Notes: generated from the letters alone by a model not told the origin. Positions 11,954 to 23,394 are shown, counted from the first letter of the stretch. The stretch: 64,000 nucleotides of DNA from Punica granatum (GCF_007655135.1 NC_045130.1:15934001-15998000), one strand, 5' to 3'. Made by a program: numbers and translations.

Positions 11954-13669
11954 GCCTGTCAGTTGAAAGAACAAAATAACATCTGTCAACCTTTGCATCA
12001 GTTCATAAAACCCAAATGCCGCTTTGTATTAACCGCCGGTATTAATGTCTTGTCGTTGAAAGGCAAGGGGCAATTAATAATACACACATCATCATCTTGC
12101 ACCTTCAATTTCTTCTCCATCAATAAGTTTTCTCTAAGCAGGACATAAAACATTAGGAGTTGACGGAACTTATCAGTCAAAACATTTAACCAAGAAAATT
12201 AACCTTCCTATGCAGCAGAATCTCATGTCAACCATTAGAAAATTTGTCGAATGCCCCACCTTCATCAGACTTTTGGACAATAGATAGGCATGTACACGGC
12301 GCACATCAATACGTGTGTGTGGGTGGGTGTGTACACAATAAGCATCCCAATTCTAGCTGCCCTTTGGTACCACAAGAACTTGAAGCCACCACACTAAAAC
12401 CGTGGATGACTATTACTGTTCTGTAAGGAAATCTCATGAAGGTAAAATGTGATACCTCATGAAGGATGAACGTGACTAAACATAAAAAAATATATATATA
12501 TATTTCTTCCTTTCATTAACACATCTATCAATGCCACGAGAAAAGCAGTAAGCACCACACAGTTTCATCAGCACATCTATCAAAGATACAAAGAAAGCAA
12601 TAATAACAACGCAACCTTTGATTTGGAGGCAGCTCATCCTTTAAAGTAAAATGAGAGTCGCAGCAGTTCCTAATGTAGGAAAAAGCCGCCATTGCAACTG
12701 AATCTTTGGGGGAAATGATAAAGATATATTTATTTAGAAAAGAAAAAATAAAGTCCCTCTCATTTCATGGTTTCCAGAATTTGCATAAAGTTGCAACGGA
12801 AAGAAAATGTTGTGATATCCGGGCAATGCTAATTGACATCAGAGGTAAGCCATAGGATTTAACAGCACAGAAACAACAAATTGATCGGACGGCAATTTCC
12901 ACCTGCAAGTTTCAGAGAAAACCCGAGATTCTTGGATTAAACAACAAAGCCTAAAATAGCATAAAACATCTCTAAATTTACAAGGAGATAAAGTTTTTCG
13001 AAACTGGGGGTCTGTTTGTTCGACATACAGCCCCGATCACATAAAATATTTCTGCTTTTTTCTAGATTCTCGTATACCCCAAAGAATAGTCCACTTTTCT
13101 GTGCAAAACAGGGCACCCAGATAGAAGATCCACATGGAAACTTCATCAAAGTGTCCATCAAACTGAAAATTACAACCTTGTCTGGAACAGAACCTGAAAT
13201 TCCATACCCGAAGCAGTCCCTACTCGTACAACATACAGAAATGGATAAAGGTTTGATTTTTATTTCAGTTTCCATGCTCTTAATCTAAGAACCGAGACAA
13301 GGATTCACCTGAAGTACGCACTGACTCTACTTCCTGCACATTGAGACTGCAATCGCTGATCTTTTATATCATACAGACCAACAAGAGCTACGACGATTCT
13401 TACTGCACAGACAAATTCCACATTTGAATCAAAAGCTTCAAGTCAACAGTCGAGTAAAGAGAGACGGAGAGGGAGAGAGAACCTTCAGAATGTTAATCGG
13501 AGCTGGAAGGCGGGACAGAGACCTGGGACAGCTGAACCTGGAAGAGGTGAACAGGGAGAAGAGAAGAAGAACGATGCAAGCAACAAGCTCCGTAACGACA
13601 CGTGTATGCGGGAGAAAAGGAATAGACAGCGAATGGAATAACTATTCCTCATTTTTGTATTCCGTAGAA
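11954..13669. other. Probable 5' introns/leader of the acidic gene, then intergenic
   Basis: If the acceptor at 11956 is used, one or more leader exons of the reverse-strand gene lie in this stretch. A CAG/GTGAATC donor on the reverse strand near 13300 is a candidate, and the purine-rich tract 13440-13570 (pyrimidine-rich on the gene strand) could be the first leader exon. A TA microsatellite is at about 12487-12502. No other coding sequence is seen. Confidence 0.3.
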
Positions 13670-14668
13670 ACTCTTTGCGTTTGGTTTACTGGAATAAAAT
13701 TGATAGAGAATAAAATGAATAGGGATTAAGAATGACAGGGAATATAATAGAAATTCTGATAAAATTTCTTTTATTTGGTTGGACGGAATAGAAAAAAAAT
13801 TAGGAATACAATGTAAACAAGATAAAAAGACATAAATATCCCTCTTTTAAACTATATTAAAATATTATATTAAATAGAATTTAAAAAAAAATGCACTGTT
13901 CATATTCTTCAACATGAAGAAGACGAACAGTACACGGTTCCGAGGCTTCCCAAATCGTTCGTAAACAGGGTCAAAGTCAACCTCCTGCTCCCCAGCCCCA
14001 GCCCCAATCACAGCCATCGACCTGTCACGTCCACCTCCACTTGATCCCCCGGCAGCGTCTTCCTCTTCGGAGCCACTCGATCCGAAAATCTCTTCTCCGA
14101 TCTCACACTCGCCACTCCTCCCTTAGGCTTGCCCGAGAACTGTCACGAAGAGCCCCAGCTGAGCTTCTCCGCCCCAATCAATTCGCCGGCCATTGGCAAT
14201 TCGATCATAGTGAGAGAAGCAACTCCAGCTTCGAGATGTCGAGGGAGCTTTGAAGCCGGAGATGTCGAGGGAGCTTCAGAACCGGAGGTAGCTCCAGCCG
14301 CTCGCAATTCGATCAAAGAGCGAGCTTCGAGATGTCGAGGGAGGAATCAAAACCGGAGGAGGGATCGAGCACTTCCAGCTTCGGGTTTGCTCTGCTGAAT
14401 GGTCGGGGGAAACATGAGAAGTGGATGGCATGACATTGTAATAAGTGAATAAACTTGAGGCCATTTTCGGGTTTTCACGCATTTTCCGAATGGAGATTAG
14501 CCATTTCGGACATTCGAGAGAGGCACCCGTATTTCTAATGCAAGCCGGATAACTATTCCGATTCGGAATAGGTATTCCGCATTCCCATGAACCAAACGTT
14601 GGAATTAGTATTCCGTACGGAATAGGTATTCCGTTCCCAATCGATTCATGCGAACCAAACATGCCCTC
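13670..14668. mobile_element. Small DNA transposon with GTTTGGTT ends
   Basis: The left end (GCGTTTGGTTTACTGGAAT near 13678) and the complement of the right end (GGGCATGTTTGGTTCGCATG) form imperfect inverted termini. Inside, GGAATA/TATTCC phrases are repeated near both ends. A short hairpin built from TTCATATTCTTCAA and its partner lies at about 13898-13930. The centre (14040-14390) is GC-rich with several repeats of GAGATGTCGAGGGAG. The open frames there are short and repetitive, not genes. Boundaries are approximate. Confidence 0.4.
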
Positions 14669-15389
14669 ATAGTTCAGTTGTTTCCTTTTTCTTTGTACAG
14701 ACATGGGAATAATTAGGGCCATTTCACTTAAATCTCACTTTTCATCTCTACTTTTTTTTCTTTTTTTCTTTTTATTTCTTCATAGAAAAATATAAAGGTA
14801 TATTAAATAATGTTAAAATTATAAAATTATAATCTACGCCGGAAGAGTTTTATCCTTAGTGGGCCGGCTGGATTAGTCGTGGCATAATTAGACTTCTGAA
14901 TATCATGGTTCACACTTAAAAAATTTGTAATTTATAGTATAATCACTAATTTAGAGTTGGGGCTCATATATAATTGATGACCTACAGATAAGAAAGGAAA
15001 GACATAAATTAAAAATTAGAAATACGAAAGAATTGACCAATGAAAAATTAGAGAACTAAAAATGAAGTCATTTTTTATTACTGCAAAAATTTGAATAGTG
15101 AGAAGAAATTTTTTGTAAAAAAAAATCATTCTTTCATGTATAAACAAACATATATATATATATATATATTTGTAATTATCTACTTTTTAAAAGAATTCTC
15201 CTAGAAAATTGAATCAAAAAATAAACAAGTCCTTAAGTGGCGTTTGGTTCATTGGAATGGAATTGAAGGGGATTAGAATTGACAAAGAATGAAATTTAAG
15301 AGGAATAGAACTAAAATTCCGATTCAAAACCTTTATTTAGTTGAGCCTTAGAATTAGCACGAAATAGAATCAGATAAATTATGAAAAGA
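14669..15389. other. AT-rich spacer
   Basis: Nothing coding. A TA dinucleotide run lies at about 15150-15169. A further GCGTTTGGTTCATTGGAATG start at about 15240 looks like the truncated left end of the same kind of element as at 13670. Confidence 0.4.
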
Positions 15390-15716
15390 CTAAGCTGGCG
15401 TTGGGTAATAGAGTGAAGTTTAATTTCACTCCAATCCAAATATTTATTTTTATATATATTTAAGTGGGGTTGTAATAATAGTTAGAAAAAGTATGTATGA
15501 AAATTTATTATTAAATCCAAGAAGAAGATAAAAAAAAGTAATGACTGTATTATTGAATTGTGTGGAAAGTAATGAATAGTTGAAGGAATTTAGTATTAAA
15601 AAATTAATTGTAATGGTAGTTAATGAAAAGTACGAGAGAATTTATTATTATATTTAAGAAACCGATAAAAAAGTAATGATTATATCGTTGAATTAAAGAA
15701 AAAGTAAAGGAGTTAA
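15390..15716 (+). repeat. AT-rich MITE, family A, copy 2
   Basis: It shares the interior of copy 1 (AAAGTAATGATTGTATTATTG style phrases, GGAAAAAGTAATGAATAGTTG) in the same orientation. The left part resembles GGCGTTGGGTAATAG rather than the intact terminus, so this copy is truncated or diverged at its left end. Confidence 0.5.
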
Positions 15717-15717
15717 G

Positions 15718-16020
15718 CATTGTTATCAGAACCGGACCAGACTGGCTGGTTCGATGGGTCGGACCAGGAATCGACATCATGTCCGGTCTGATCTACCTAA
15801 AGACCCAAGTTGCAGAGTTGAACCGTCAGACCCATTGAACCGGCCGATTTTTTAGCAAAATTTCATTGAACCGACCGGTTATTTGAGTTTTATGGGTTTC
15901 CTATTTAGTTCTTTTAAAGTAAAAATTGTTAGGTTGTGTAACGATTTGAGCCCATGACCGCTTGCTTCCCATACTAGCATGCTACTAACCAAGTCACCAT
16001 TACCTTCTTGTTCTTTTAAC
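15718..16020. repeat. CAGTGTTATC-family element, partial copy 1
   Basis: It starts with a diverged terminus (ATTGTTATCAGAACCGGACC). Near its right side it holds, on the reverse strand, a tRNA-like stretch with TTGGTTAGTAGCATGCTAGTATGGG followed by GGGCTCAAATC (A-box/B-box-like). It is followed directly by the next copy. Confidence 0.45.
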
Positions 16021-16390
16021 CAGTGTTATCAGACCGGATCGGATGGTAAACCAGAAGGGGTATGGGTTCATGGGTTTATGGGTTCAACCAGGTGTTCAAT
16101 GGGTTGAACTACATGTTTAATTAAAATAAAATAAATATTCATATTATTAAAAAAATTATGATATTAAAATAGAAGTATGATGATTTCAAAAAAATATAAG
16201 GATAGTGTAAGAAAATATTTATATTTAATATTTCTTACTCCAAAATAAATATTGAATTTTAATAAGTACTTAAAAGTATAGTTAAAAGAACAAGAAAGTA
16301 GTGGTAGCTTGGTTGGTAGCATGCTAATCTAGGAAGCAAGAGGCTAGCATGCTGCCAACCAAGTCACCATTACTTTCTTAATCTTTTAAC
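16021..16390. repeat. CAGTGTTATC-family element, partial copy 2
   Basis: It begins CAGTGTTATCAGACCGGATC and continues through an AT-rich arm (AATAAATATTCATATTATT, TATTTATATTTAATATTTC). It ends in a small hairpin around GGTAGCATGCTAATC and CTAGCATGCTGCC. Its arm is nearly identical to both arms of the following element, so it serves as the uninterrupted reference for the split copy. The preceding bases TTCTTTTAAC are repeated before the next copy, which indicates tandem duplication. Confidence 0.6.
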
Positions 16391-16841
16391 CAGTGTTATC
16401 AAAACTGGATTGGATGGTGAACAAGAAGGGGTATGAGTTCGTGGGTTTATGAATCCAATCGGGGGTTCGATGGGTCAGATTACACGTGTTAGGTTTGGGA
16501 TCTGTCTCATTCTTGGCCTCCTTAGAGCAAGGAGGTTCTTTTTTCTTCTTCTTGTGACAGATATCGCAGTCTCCACAGTCACAAACATCCCAATAACAGT
16601 GTCTTCCTCGTGGTTCACGGAAGAAGTATGCTGACATCCCGTTTCTTAAGAATGAATGGATTGGCAGCATTTACTATTGGGCGTTTGGGTTGTCACGCAG
16701 CTCTCTTTTTCTAGTTGTATCATCATGGTTTGGAACATGGGCGGAGCAAATGGCTCTGGATTTTGGTAGAATGAGATCACGACCTTTCCGTCAGGCGTTC
16801 GTCCAAACTTAGGCTCCAAAAACTGGATCGGTTGAGTGTTC

Positions 16842-17403
16842 TAGTGAAGACCCTCATGGTTGGTGATCCAGTTTTCAAGGAGCAGCTTCACTAGGTCAGC
16901 TTTGAAGATCTGCCGGGGAACATGGACGTAGGTGGGGGTGTTCATAGAGTCCACCGAGATTATTAGGGCCTCTTCGGACCCTAAGAGCCAAAGATCCAAA
17001 GCATGGTTATGGACCCGGTAGGCCATCTGATGGTGAAAGGTGGCTGCCACGGAATCCTGAACTTGTGGAGCTCCAGTGATATGGAGCCGGACCTTAAGAG
17101 TCGTTAATGTCGCAGATCTAAAAGAGCCATGTTGAAACTGGGAAACAGGGTGACAAAGATTGTCCCTGCATTAAGAGTAGTCTCTATCGTCCCAATACAG
17201 GCATGTTAATACTCCAGAAACCTGGTGTCTAGCAAAGCCATGCAGGCCACAACGAGCAGACCCTTCCTGCCATGGTAACTAAGGGCAAGTCGGATTGTAT
17301 CGAAGTGTAGATGAGTGTACCCCTGAGAGATCCATTGTCGTGGAAACTATGGAGGGACTTGGAGAGTCACGAACTGCTTAGCCTTAGAGACCTGAATAGG
17401 ATG
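16842..17403 (-). pseudogene. Caulimovirid movement protein remnant
   Basis: Reverse-strand translation in one main frame gives the movement-protein signature (SQGYTHLHF, then GRKGLLVVACMALLDTR, then the ACIGT and LFPSFNM motifs and YRVHNHALDL). It is interrupted by stops at about 17346 (in place of a residue after VPP), 17207 and 17105. Caulimovirid movement proteins open plasmodesmata for cell-to-cell spread. Stops and shifts make this copy dead. The following reverse-strand stretch down to 16490 is a Cys/Lys-rich linker that leads to the end of the insert. Confidence 0.7.
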
Positions 17404-17536
17404 TTGATCAAATCTTGTAGATTGCACATATTCTTTAACTCAATGAGGGGACTAGCAAATAAGATGTCGAATACTCTTGATTAGAGAGAAAGGATATGGC
17501 TTAGAGAATGTTGTATATGGTTTAATAAGAGGGAGG

Positions 17537-18037
17537 TCAGTAGAGTAGATCTCCAACCACAATATCCTTCATGGGCATGGCCGGACCCAGTACCCTGGTG
17601 ACAAGGAAACATGCAGGAAAGAACTGGATTTTGATTGGTTTGCTGATGAGGTGAGTAGAGAACATCTCGCTGGAGGCAATGTTGAAATGCTTGGTGAATG
17701 GTGTCCAACACTTTTGAGGGAGGATCTCCGGGTTCATAATGGTTTGGGCAGCTCGAGTATCTAGAAATGCAATAACCTTGATAGGCTTTGCATACTTAGA
17801 TGTGTAAACTAACACTGGGACGTGAGGAACTGAGTTCACCAAGTTGATCTCCTCAATATCCTCAGGTGCCATATAGCAGGTGTCAGACTCGGACTCTGAG
17901 AAACTAGAGTCTGAATCTGTAAGAACTTCTAAAACCGCGATGGACGAGGGTACAGCTTCTTCATCTAGAGAAAAGAATGACTCCACATCATCCTTTTCTA
18001 GGGAAATGCTTGTGGCGGTTTCGAGCTGCCAGCTCAT
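17537..18037 (-). pseudogene. Caulimovirid aspartic protease remnant
   Basis: A 166-codon open frame has an acidic N-terminal half (Asp/Ser/Glu-rich) and then a retropepsin-like fold with hydrophobic strand-LDT-hydrophobic pattern. The active-site triad is LDTRA where the family has DTGA, so the catalytic glycine is lost. It lies directly after the CCHC knuckle on the same strand, as in the viral polyprotein. No reverse transcriptase follows. Confidence 0.65.
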
Positions 18038-18058
18038 TCCTTACTTCGAGGCTTTCGG

Positions 18059-18100
18059 ACAATTCTTAGCGAAGTGGTCAGGCCGGTTACAGATGTAGCA
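18059..18100 (-). pseudogene. CCHC zinc knuckle of the viral coat domain
   Basis: The reverse strand encodes CYICNRPDHFAKNC, a perfect CX2CX4HX4C knuckle, followed by PKASK and a stop. Caulimovirid coat proteins carry such a knuckle for binding the pregenomic RNA. It is all that remains intact of the coat C-terminus. Confidence 0.7.
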
Positions 18101-18590
18101 CCTAGAGGATTTATAATTCTACCCCGAATCTCCTATTCTTCCTCAGGTACTTATGTATTTGGCCTTTGACATCTTCCATTTCTTGAAGTGTTTCTTCTTC
18201 TTGGTTAGCCGGCTGCATGTCTTATCTCTGCCAGAGCACTTGATCTACAATTCGGGCTGCTTGGAGGCTTTATCTACAGCTCTATCTCTCTTGACAAGGT
18301 CCTTAAGAACCTGCCTCTTTTTGCACACGTCTTCTATGGCCAAGTGGACTTTACTGGATTTCTCAAATAGTACAGTCAATAACCCTTCTTCCCCTTGCCT
18401 AGAGCGCGCGTTCTGTAGCTCCTGCTAGGGGAGCAGGTATAAAAGAAAAAAGGCCTGTTTCAGGGAGACGTCAGCACCTAGTTCGTAAAACAGACAAACC
18501 ATGTGCTTGAAATGGAAATCCAAATGCTTCTTCTTGAAAGAGCAACACTTTCTTTCAAAGAACTCTCTTCTCTTGAGCTCCTTGAGGTTG

Positions 18591-19087
18591 TTAGGGTTTC
18601 CTAAGAAGAATACATAGCTGGATGGCTTCTACAGGGCTCTGCATGAGGAAGTAGATCTGGTCTTGTTCTCCTAGAATGGTCCACCAGTTTTGCAATGTCC
18701 CAGTAAATCGATATACGAAATCAGACAGAAGATAATGGTTGTTGTGGACAGTTAGTGCTATTGCTGTGAGATAGACCGGGAACTCCTGTAGCCTATTAGA
18801 CCACTTGGAGTAGGGGATATCGTCTAATGTGAAGACCACTTGGAGTAGGGGATATCGTCTAATGTGAAGACGATATTTCCTTTGGGTGCTGCTGTTGCTG
18901 TCGCTGGCGATGTGTCTGACACTTCTGATCGTACATCATCATTTGAGTTGACTCCTTCCCCTCTTCCCATCATCTTCAAAAGGGGATATGATTCTTCTGT
19001 TTCCCATGACGATTCTTCTGAGGCCTCTGGAGAGGTCTCAAGCTCCTCTTCTGTGACTGATACAGACGAATCATCTTTTACAACCAT
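18591..19087 (-). pseudogene. Caulimovirid coat-protein core remnant
   Basis: Two overlapping open frames (19087-18824 and 18839-18591) carry an acidic Ser/Glu stretch and then FTLDDIPYSKW, a helical region and RFTGTLQNWW, which matches the capsid/gag core of plant endogenous pararetroviruses. A short direct duplication (ACCACTTGGAGTAGGGGATA at 18799 and 18836) causes the frame break between the two parts. Confidence 0.6.
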
Positions 19088-19294
19088 CTAACCTGCTTGG
19101 CAGTGCTCCTTAAGGAAAGAGCTAAGAGGATTCTTCTTATTGAAAGCCATAAAGGCTCCCTAGGTGTCTTCCTTGCATTTTTCTTTCTTTTCATGCTTAG
19201 AGGAGGATTGAACCTGGGTAGGAGGAGTCTCATCTACCTCTTTTCTCCTTTCTTTCTTTCTCCTTGCTGCCTCTGTAGCTCTTCTCGTTTTTTC

Positions 19295-20134
19295 CTATAA
19301 TTCCACAAGACTAGCCTTTTGAGGCTGTTGTTTTTCCTTAGAAAGGAAAAACATAAAAGGTCTAAACGGCTTTTCTCTTTCTTCAAATGGTCTCTCCAGG
19401 AAATTGAATAGGCTTGTGGTCGGAGATGTTGGCGATGATGGTATTGGTGCCTCAGAGAGAGTCGCAATCTGATTTTTCAACTTGCGGATCTCTTCCTTTT
19501 CTATCCAGGTCAATCTGGAAGTATGAGACAAGATGAGCCTCCTGAATCTTCTTGAGTCTCTTTTGTAGTACTCGGAAAAGTGATTGGGTTTCGTGGTAGT
19601 GCCTGTCAACCTTGTTGTCAAGCTAGCCGAGTGTTGTAGTAAGGGAGTTCACTTTGGTTCCAACAGAGGAGATGACACGGTTTTGTGAGACCACATTCTC
19701 AGATTGCCAGTTGAGGATAGCCTCCCCAGTAGTGACAGATTCGGGGTTTCCCCTTTCGTCACGATCGGTTGGGTTTGGAACCTTGAAGGCATGAGTATGC
19801 CTTCCTTCGCCGTCTGTGAAATTTCCCAACTGTGGGAATTGCTCTTCATAGTTCAGTGAGATTGGGTGGAATATATAAGCAGGAGCTGCTTGTGGAATTG
19901 CAGTTATTTCACCTTTTTGCTCCATCTTGTAGACAAATCTCTCTGAGATTGAGACTAACACCATGTCTTTGAAATAGTCTCGAATTTCTTCGAGCTTTTC
20001 CCACTTCTGCTTTTTCAACCACTTAAGGATGGGTTTATATCATGGTAGCACATTTTTCTTTTCCAGTGTCGATAATCCTGAGTCAACATCCGTGTCAGGT
20101 TTAGGATCCGTGTCCTTCTTGGCCTCCTCGGAGC
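19295..20134 (-). pseudogene. Caulimovirid coat N-region and coiled coil remnant
   Basis: The open frame 20018-19623 contains IRDYFKDMVLVSISERFVY, an AIPQAAPAY stretch and LNWQSEN, typical of the N-terminal part of the coat region of plant endogenous pararetroviruses. A stop separates it from 19621-19295, which is charged and predicted coiled coil. Upstream to 20134 the frame continues as a Lys/Asp-rich linker with one stop. Confidence 0.65.
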
Positions 20135-20759
20135 AAAATAAAATAAATATTCATATTATTAAAAAATTATTATAATTAAAATAAAAGTATGATGATTTCA
20201 AAAGAATATAAGGATAATGTAAGAAAAATATTTATATTTAATATTTCTTACTCCAAAATAAATATTGAATTTTAATAAGTACTTAAAAGTAGTGGTTACT
20301 TGGTTGGTACCATGTTAATATGGGAAGCAAAAGATCATGGGTTCAAATCTTTACACAAACTAGCAAATTTTACACTAAATAGGAAACCACAACCTCCCAT
20401 AATAACATACTATCAACCAAGCCACCACTACTTATCAAATTAGCAATGTTGGGATACCTTTGGTAAAAAAACGATATTAAAATAGATCTAAAAATATATA
20501 TCAACGAGTGGCTATATGATGCAATATATCATTTTTTTAACTTTACTTTTAAGTACTTATTAAAATATAATATTTATTTTGGAGTAAAAAATATTAAATA
20601 TAAATATTTTCTTACGCTACCCTTATATTTCTTTGAAATCATTATACTTTTATTTTAATTATTATAAACGTGCAAACCTATCGAACCCCCGATTAAATCG
20701 ATAAATTCATAAATTCATATCCTTCTAGTTCACCATCCGATCCGATTTTAATAACACTG

Positions 20760-23394
20760 AAATTAAGTCAAATAAATTATACTCCATAAACAAACAAAAC
20801 ACGCCCTATCTTTTAAAAAAAAAATCAATACATTGTTCATCTTCTTTGAAAGAAGATGAACAGTGTTGGCCTCTGTAACTATCGGAACCTCATGGCTTTG
20901 AGAGCCACGAGGCTCGGGCCCATCGAGCCCTCGCGATCCTGGACCAAGGGTCCAAGCCACGGGTGGAGGCCTCGATGGAGGCAAAAAGTGGACCCGGAGG
21001 AAGGAGCAACACGGTTGGGTTCACCACTGCTCGAAAGTTGCAGAGGACTCGAAGAGCCTTGTTCGTGGGCTTGGAGACCTCGTCCCGTGGTCACCGGTGC
21101 TCGTTAGCCCTAGGCGAAGGTTGTAGTTGGCTCCAACGACCCTCGGACGAGCTCGCTCTGAGCCCGCGACTAGCCTCATCGGTTCAAGGCAATGACCCCG
21201 TGAGCTGCTTGCTACCCTTGGTTTCGCCCTAGGCTCGCGAGGTGAGATCTGGCAACGGAAAGGCCAGATCTGCCCTCTCCGTGCCCATACCGGCTGAAAC
21301 ACGCTTGGTTGGAGCTTCTCAGTTGGTGGTGGAGGGGCAGCGACGACGGCAGCAGCGGCGGGGTAGTGGCGGCAGTTCTGATGAATTAGGGTAGTGGGGG
21401 GTGGCAGTTTTTGAAAATTAAATGAAGTGGAAGGGTATATAGGTGTTTCAATTAAAACCAATTCTGATCGAAACAGAATTGCAAAACCGACCATGGTGAG
21501 GAGACTGGCAAATCTGCATCTGTACAGAATAGGAGCGGAGTTAGGATTGCAGTTTGGAGCCCAAAGGGTAACCAAATGTGGGCGTTTTAATTCCGGGCGG
21601 AATTGGGCCGGAATCGAATCTGGACTCCACCCAACCAAACAACCCATTAATTTTTGCGCATGTATATATATATGTAAATAGATAAATATGAAGAGCAGAA
21701 AAGATAAACAAAAATTGCAAAAATTGCGATATTGTAGGGGTGGTCACACCTCGTTTATGTCCTCTCTTTAATTTAACTTGGTTGGGTGTCTGCCTATTTT
21801 CCTACTGAAAAAAAAAAATTGCAAAAGGTTCCCCTCGTAAGCTAACTCTTATTATAACTAAATACCGATAAAATCTAAAACCTCAACTATAAGAAAAGAA
21901 CAGCTAAAGTTCTGCCAGAAATTGTGTATATACGGATCATAGATGAACATGTTCTAAATCATTACACCAAGAGAATATTATAAAACATGTTCTAGTTATA
22001 GGTGAACAAGATTGTGAAGTCCCCGTAACTAACCCCATAGCAAAGAACACAAAAGACCTATTTCAAATCTTCTTTTCCATGAAATTCAACCCAAAAACAT
22101 GTCAGCTTCTGCCCACATTATTCCTAAGAAATCAATTTAGCGTCATCAATCGTGACGCAACGCGAATCACAATTTCTCACGTCTAAATTCGAATTTAGAC
22201 TTGAAGGGAATAGTCCACGCCTAGACCCTAGCGATATGCTGAAAATCAAGAGTTGTGCAAACTCAAAATATCATTAAACATTAAGAGTTTCTGAGATATA
22301 TCGTTCTCCCTTCTAGTACATTGAGATGTACTTTATATAGACTTAAGAAAACTAAGAAACTAAAATAGAAAATTAGAATCTAGGCCCTTACTATGTAACT
22401 TCCTAAAACAAAACAAGTAATTATTCCAAAATTGAAAATTTTAGACTCGAACTAAAATTACAAGTAATATATAATTCTAAATATATTTCTATCTAAATTA
22501 AATATACTACCTAATTAAGATAATAATATTCTCAATCTACGGATCAAGACATCTCATCTTCCATTTCCACATCACGAGAATATTTCATTGATATATTCAA
22601 GATATGCTTCTTTGGGATTGGACTTGTTGATACATATATGGACTGAAAATCCTCCACGTCACATTGTCTGTGACTAACTCGTCAAATCAACCGCAGACGT
22701 TGAGCCTCATGGTGGTTTGTTGCGGAGCTACATGCAAGGGAAGAAGAGACCGCTGGCTGTGGAACTGAGCTGGAGACATCTTCCTATAGCTACGACAAAA
22801 GCAAAGCAGAGAGATAAGTCGAAAGAGGACAGAGGGAGAAACACAAGGAGAGTAAGAGAGACTTAACTGAGAGTCGATTGGAGCTGGAAGGGTGAGTTGA
22901 TTGGAGCTAGAAGGGCTCTTGGAAGCTGTTCTGGTGAAGGAGCTCGATCAGCCATGGACCCATGGAAGCTGGGCTCAGCCACGAGATCATTTAGGAGAGG
23001 ACGACTCTGTGCAGCTGAGGGTCCAAGGAGCCCGCCAGGAGAGAGATAATTATGGTGGGGAACATCGGAGCTCCCTGTCTAGAGAAGCCTCGACCGAGTG
23101 GCTGCTTCCTGGAGAAGCCATAAGCAAGTTCAAGAAGTGATTGGTTATGGAGCTTAGAGATTCGATTCCTTCTAGCTATTGGCTTAGGCCATCTCTCTAT
23201 TTCTTTATCTTGGGAGCTTTTGCTTCTCGAGAACCATTTTGTGAGGTCCCCAGAATCAGAGAAAAGAGAGAGAGAGAAGGAGAGAGAATAGGAATAAAAG
23301 AGATGACGTAAAGCGGAAGATTTGTTCAAAATTAGTAAAGAGCGGGAGATATAAAACTTCAAATTTTTGTTCTAGCGTCGAAATTTGACCTCTC
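20760..23394. other. Decayed repeats, no gene recognised
   Basis: At 20830-20870 a hairpin (TTCATCTTCTTT with AAAGAAGATGAA) resembles the one at 13.9 kb and is followed by a GC-rich segment to about 21400 without convincing codons. The long reverse frame 21021-21647 is low-complexity. The part 21720-22680 is AT-rich without features. The part 22720-23350 is purine-rich (GAGA repeats near 23260-23290), again without a domain. Confidence 0.35.

Larger units (their letters stand above)
16490..20134 (-). mobile_element. Endogenous caulimovirid (pararetrovirus) fragment lacking RT
   Basis: Read on the reverse strand, the order is: linker, coat-protein N-region, coiled coil, coat core, CCHC knuckle, aspartic protease, then directly movement protein and back to the linker. 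The segment between protease and movement protein contains no reverse transcriptase or RNase H motifs. Frames are broken by many stops and shifts. Both ends lie in the same linker sequence (a CTTCTTGGCCTCC-type stretch at about 16511 and 20115). The lineage cannot be named from sequence alone; the domain order fits Caulimoviridae integrated in plant genomes. It is not functional. Confidence 0.75.
16391..20759. mobile_element. CAGTGTTATC-family DNA transposon split by a viral insert
   Basis: The left terminus CAGTGTTATCAAAACTGG (16391) matches the complement of the right terminus, CAGTGTTATTAAAATCGG (ending 20759). The arms continue to pair for about 200 bases: left arm 16391-16489 plus 20135-20290, right arm about 20525-20759. 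Between them lies a tRNA-like stretch (ACTTGGTTGGTACCATG and GGGTTCAAATC, about 20288-20352). Without the 3.6-kb insert the element would be roughly 720 bases. The superfamily is uncertain; CAGTG termini are compatible with hAT-like elements, which is inference. Confidence 0.6.

Noticed and set aside
21021..21647. 208-codon frame on -
   Set aside because: Low-complexity Pro/Ala content in a GC-rich repeat, no domain, no splice context.
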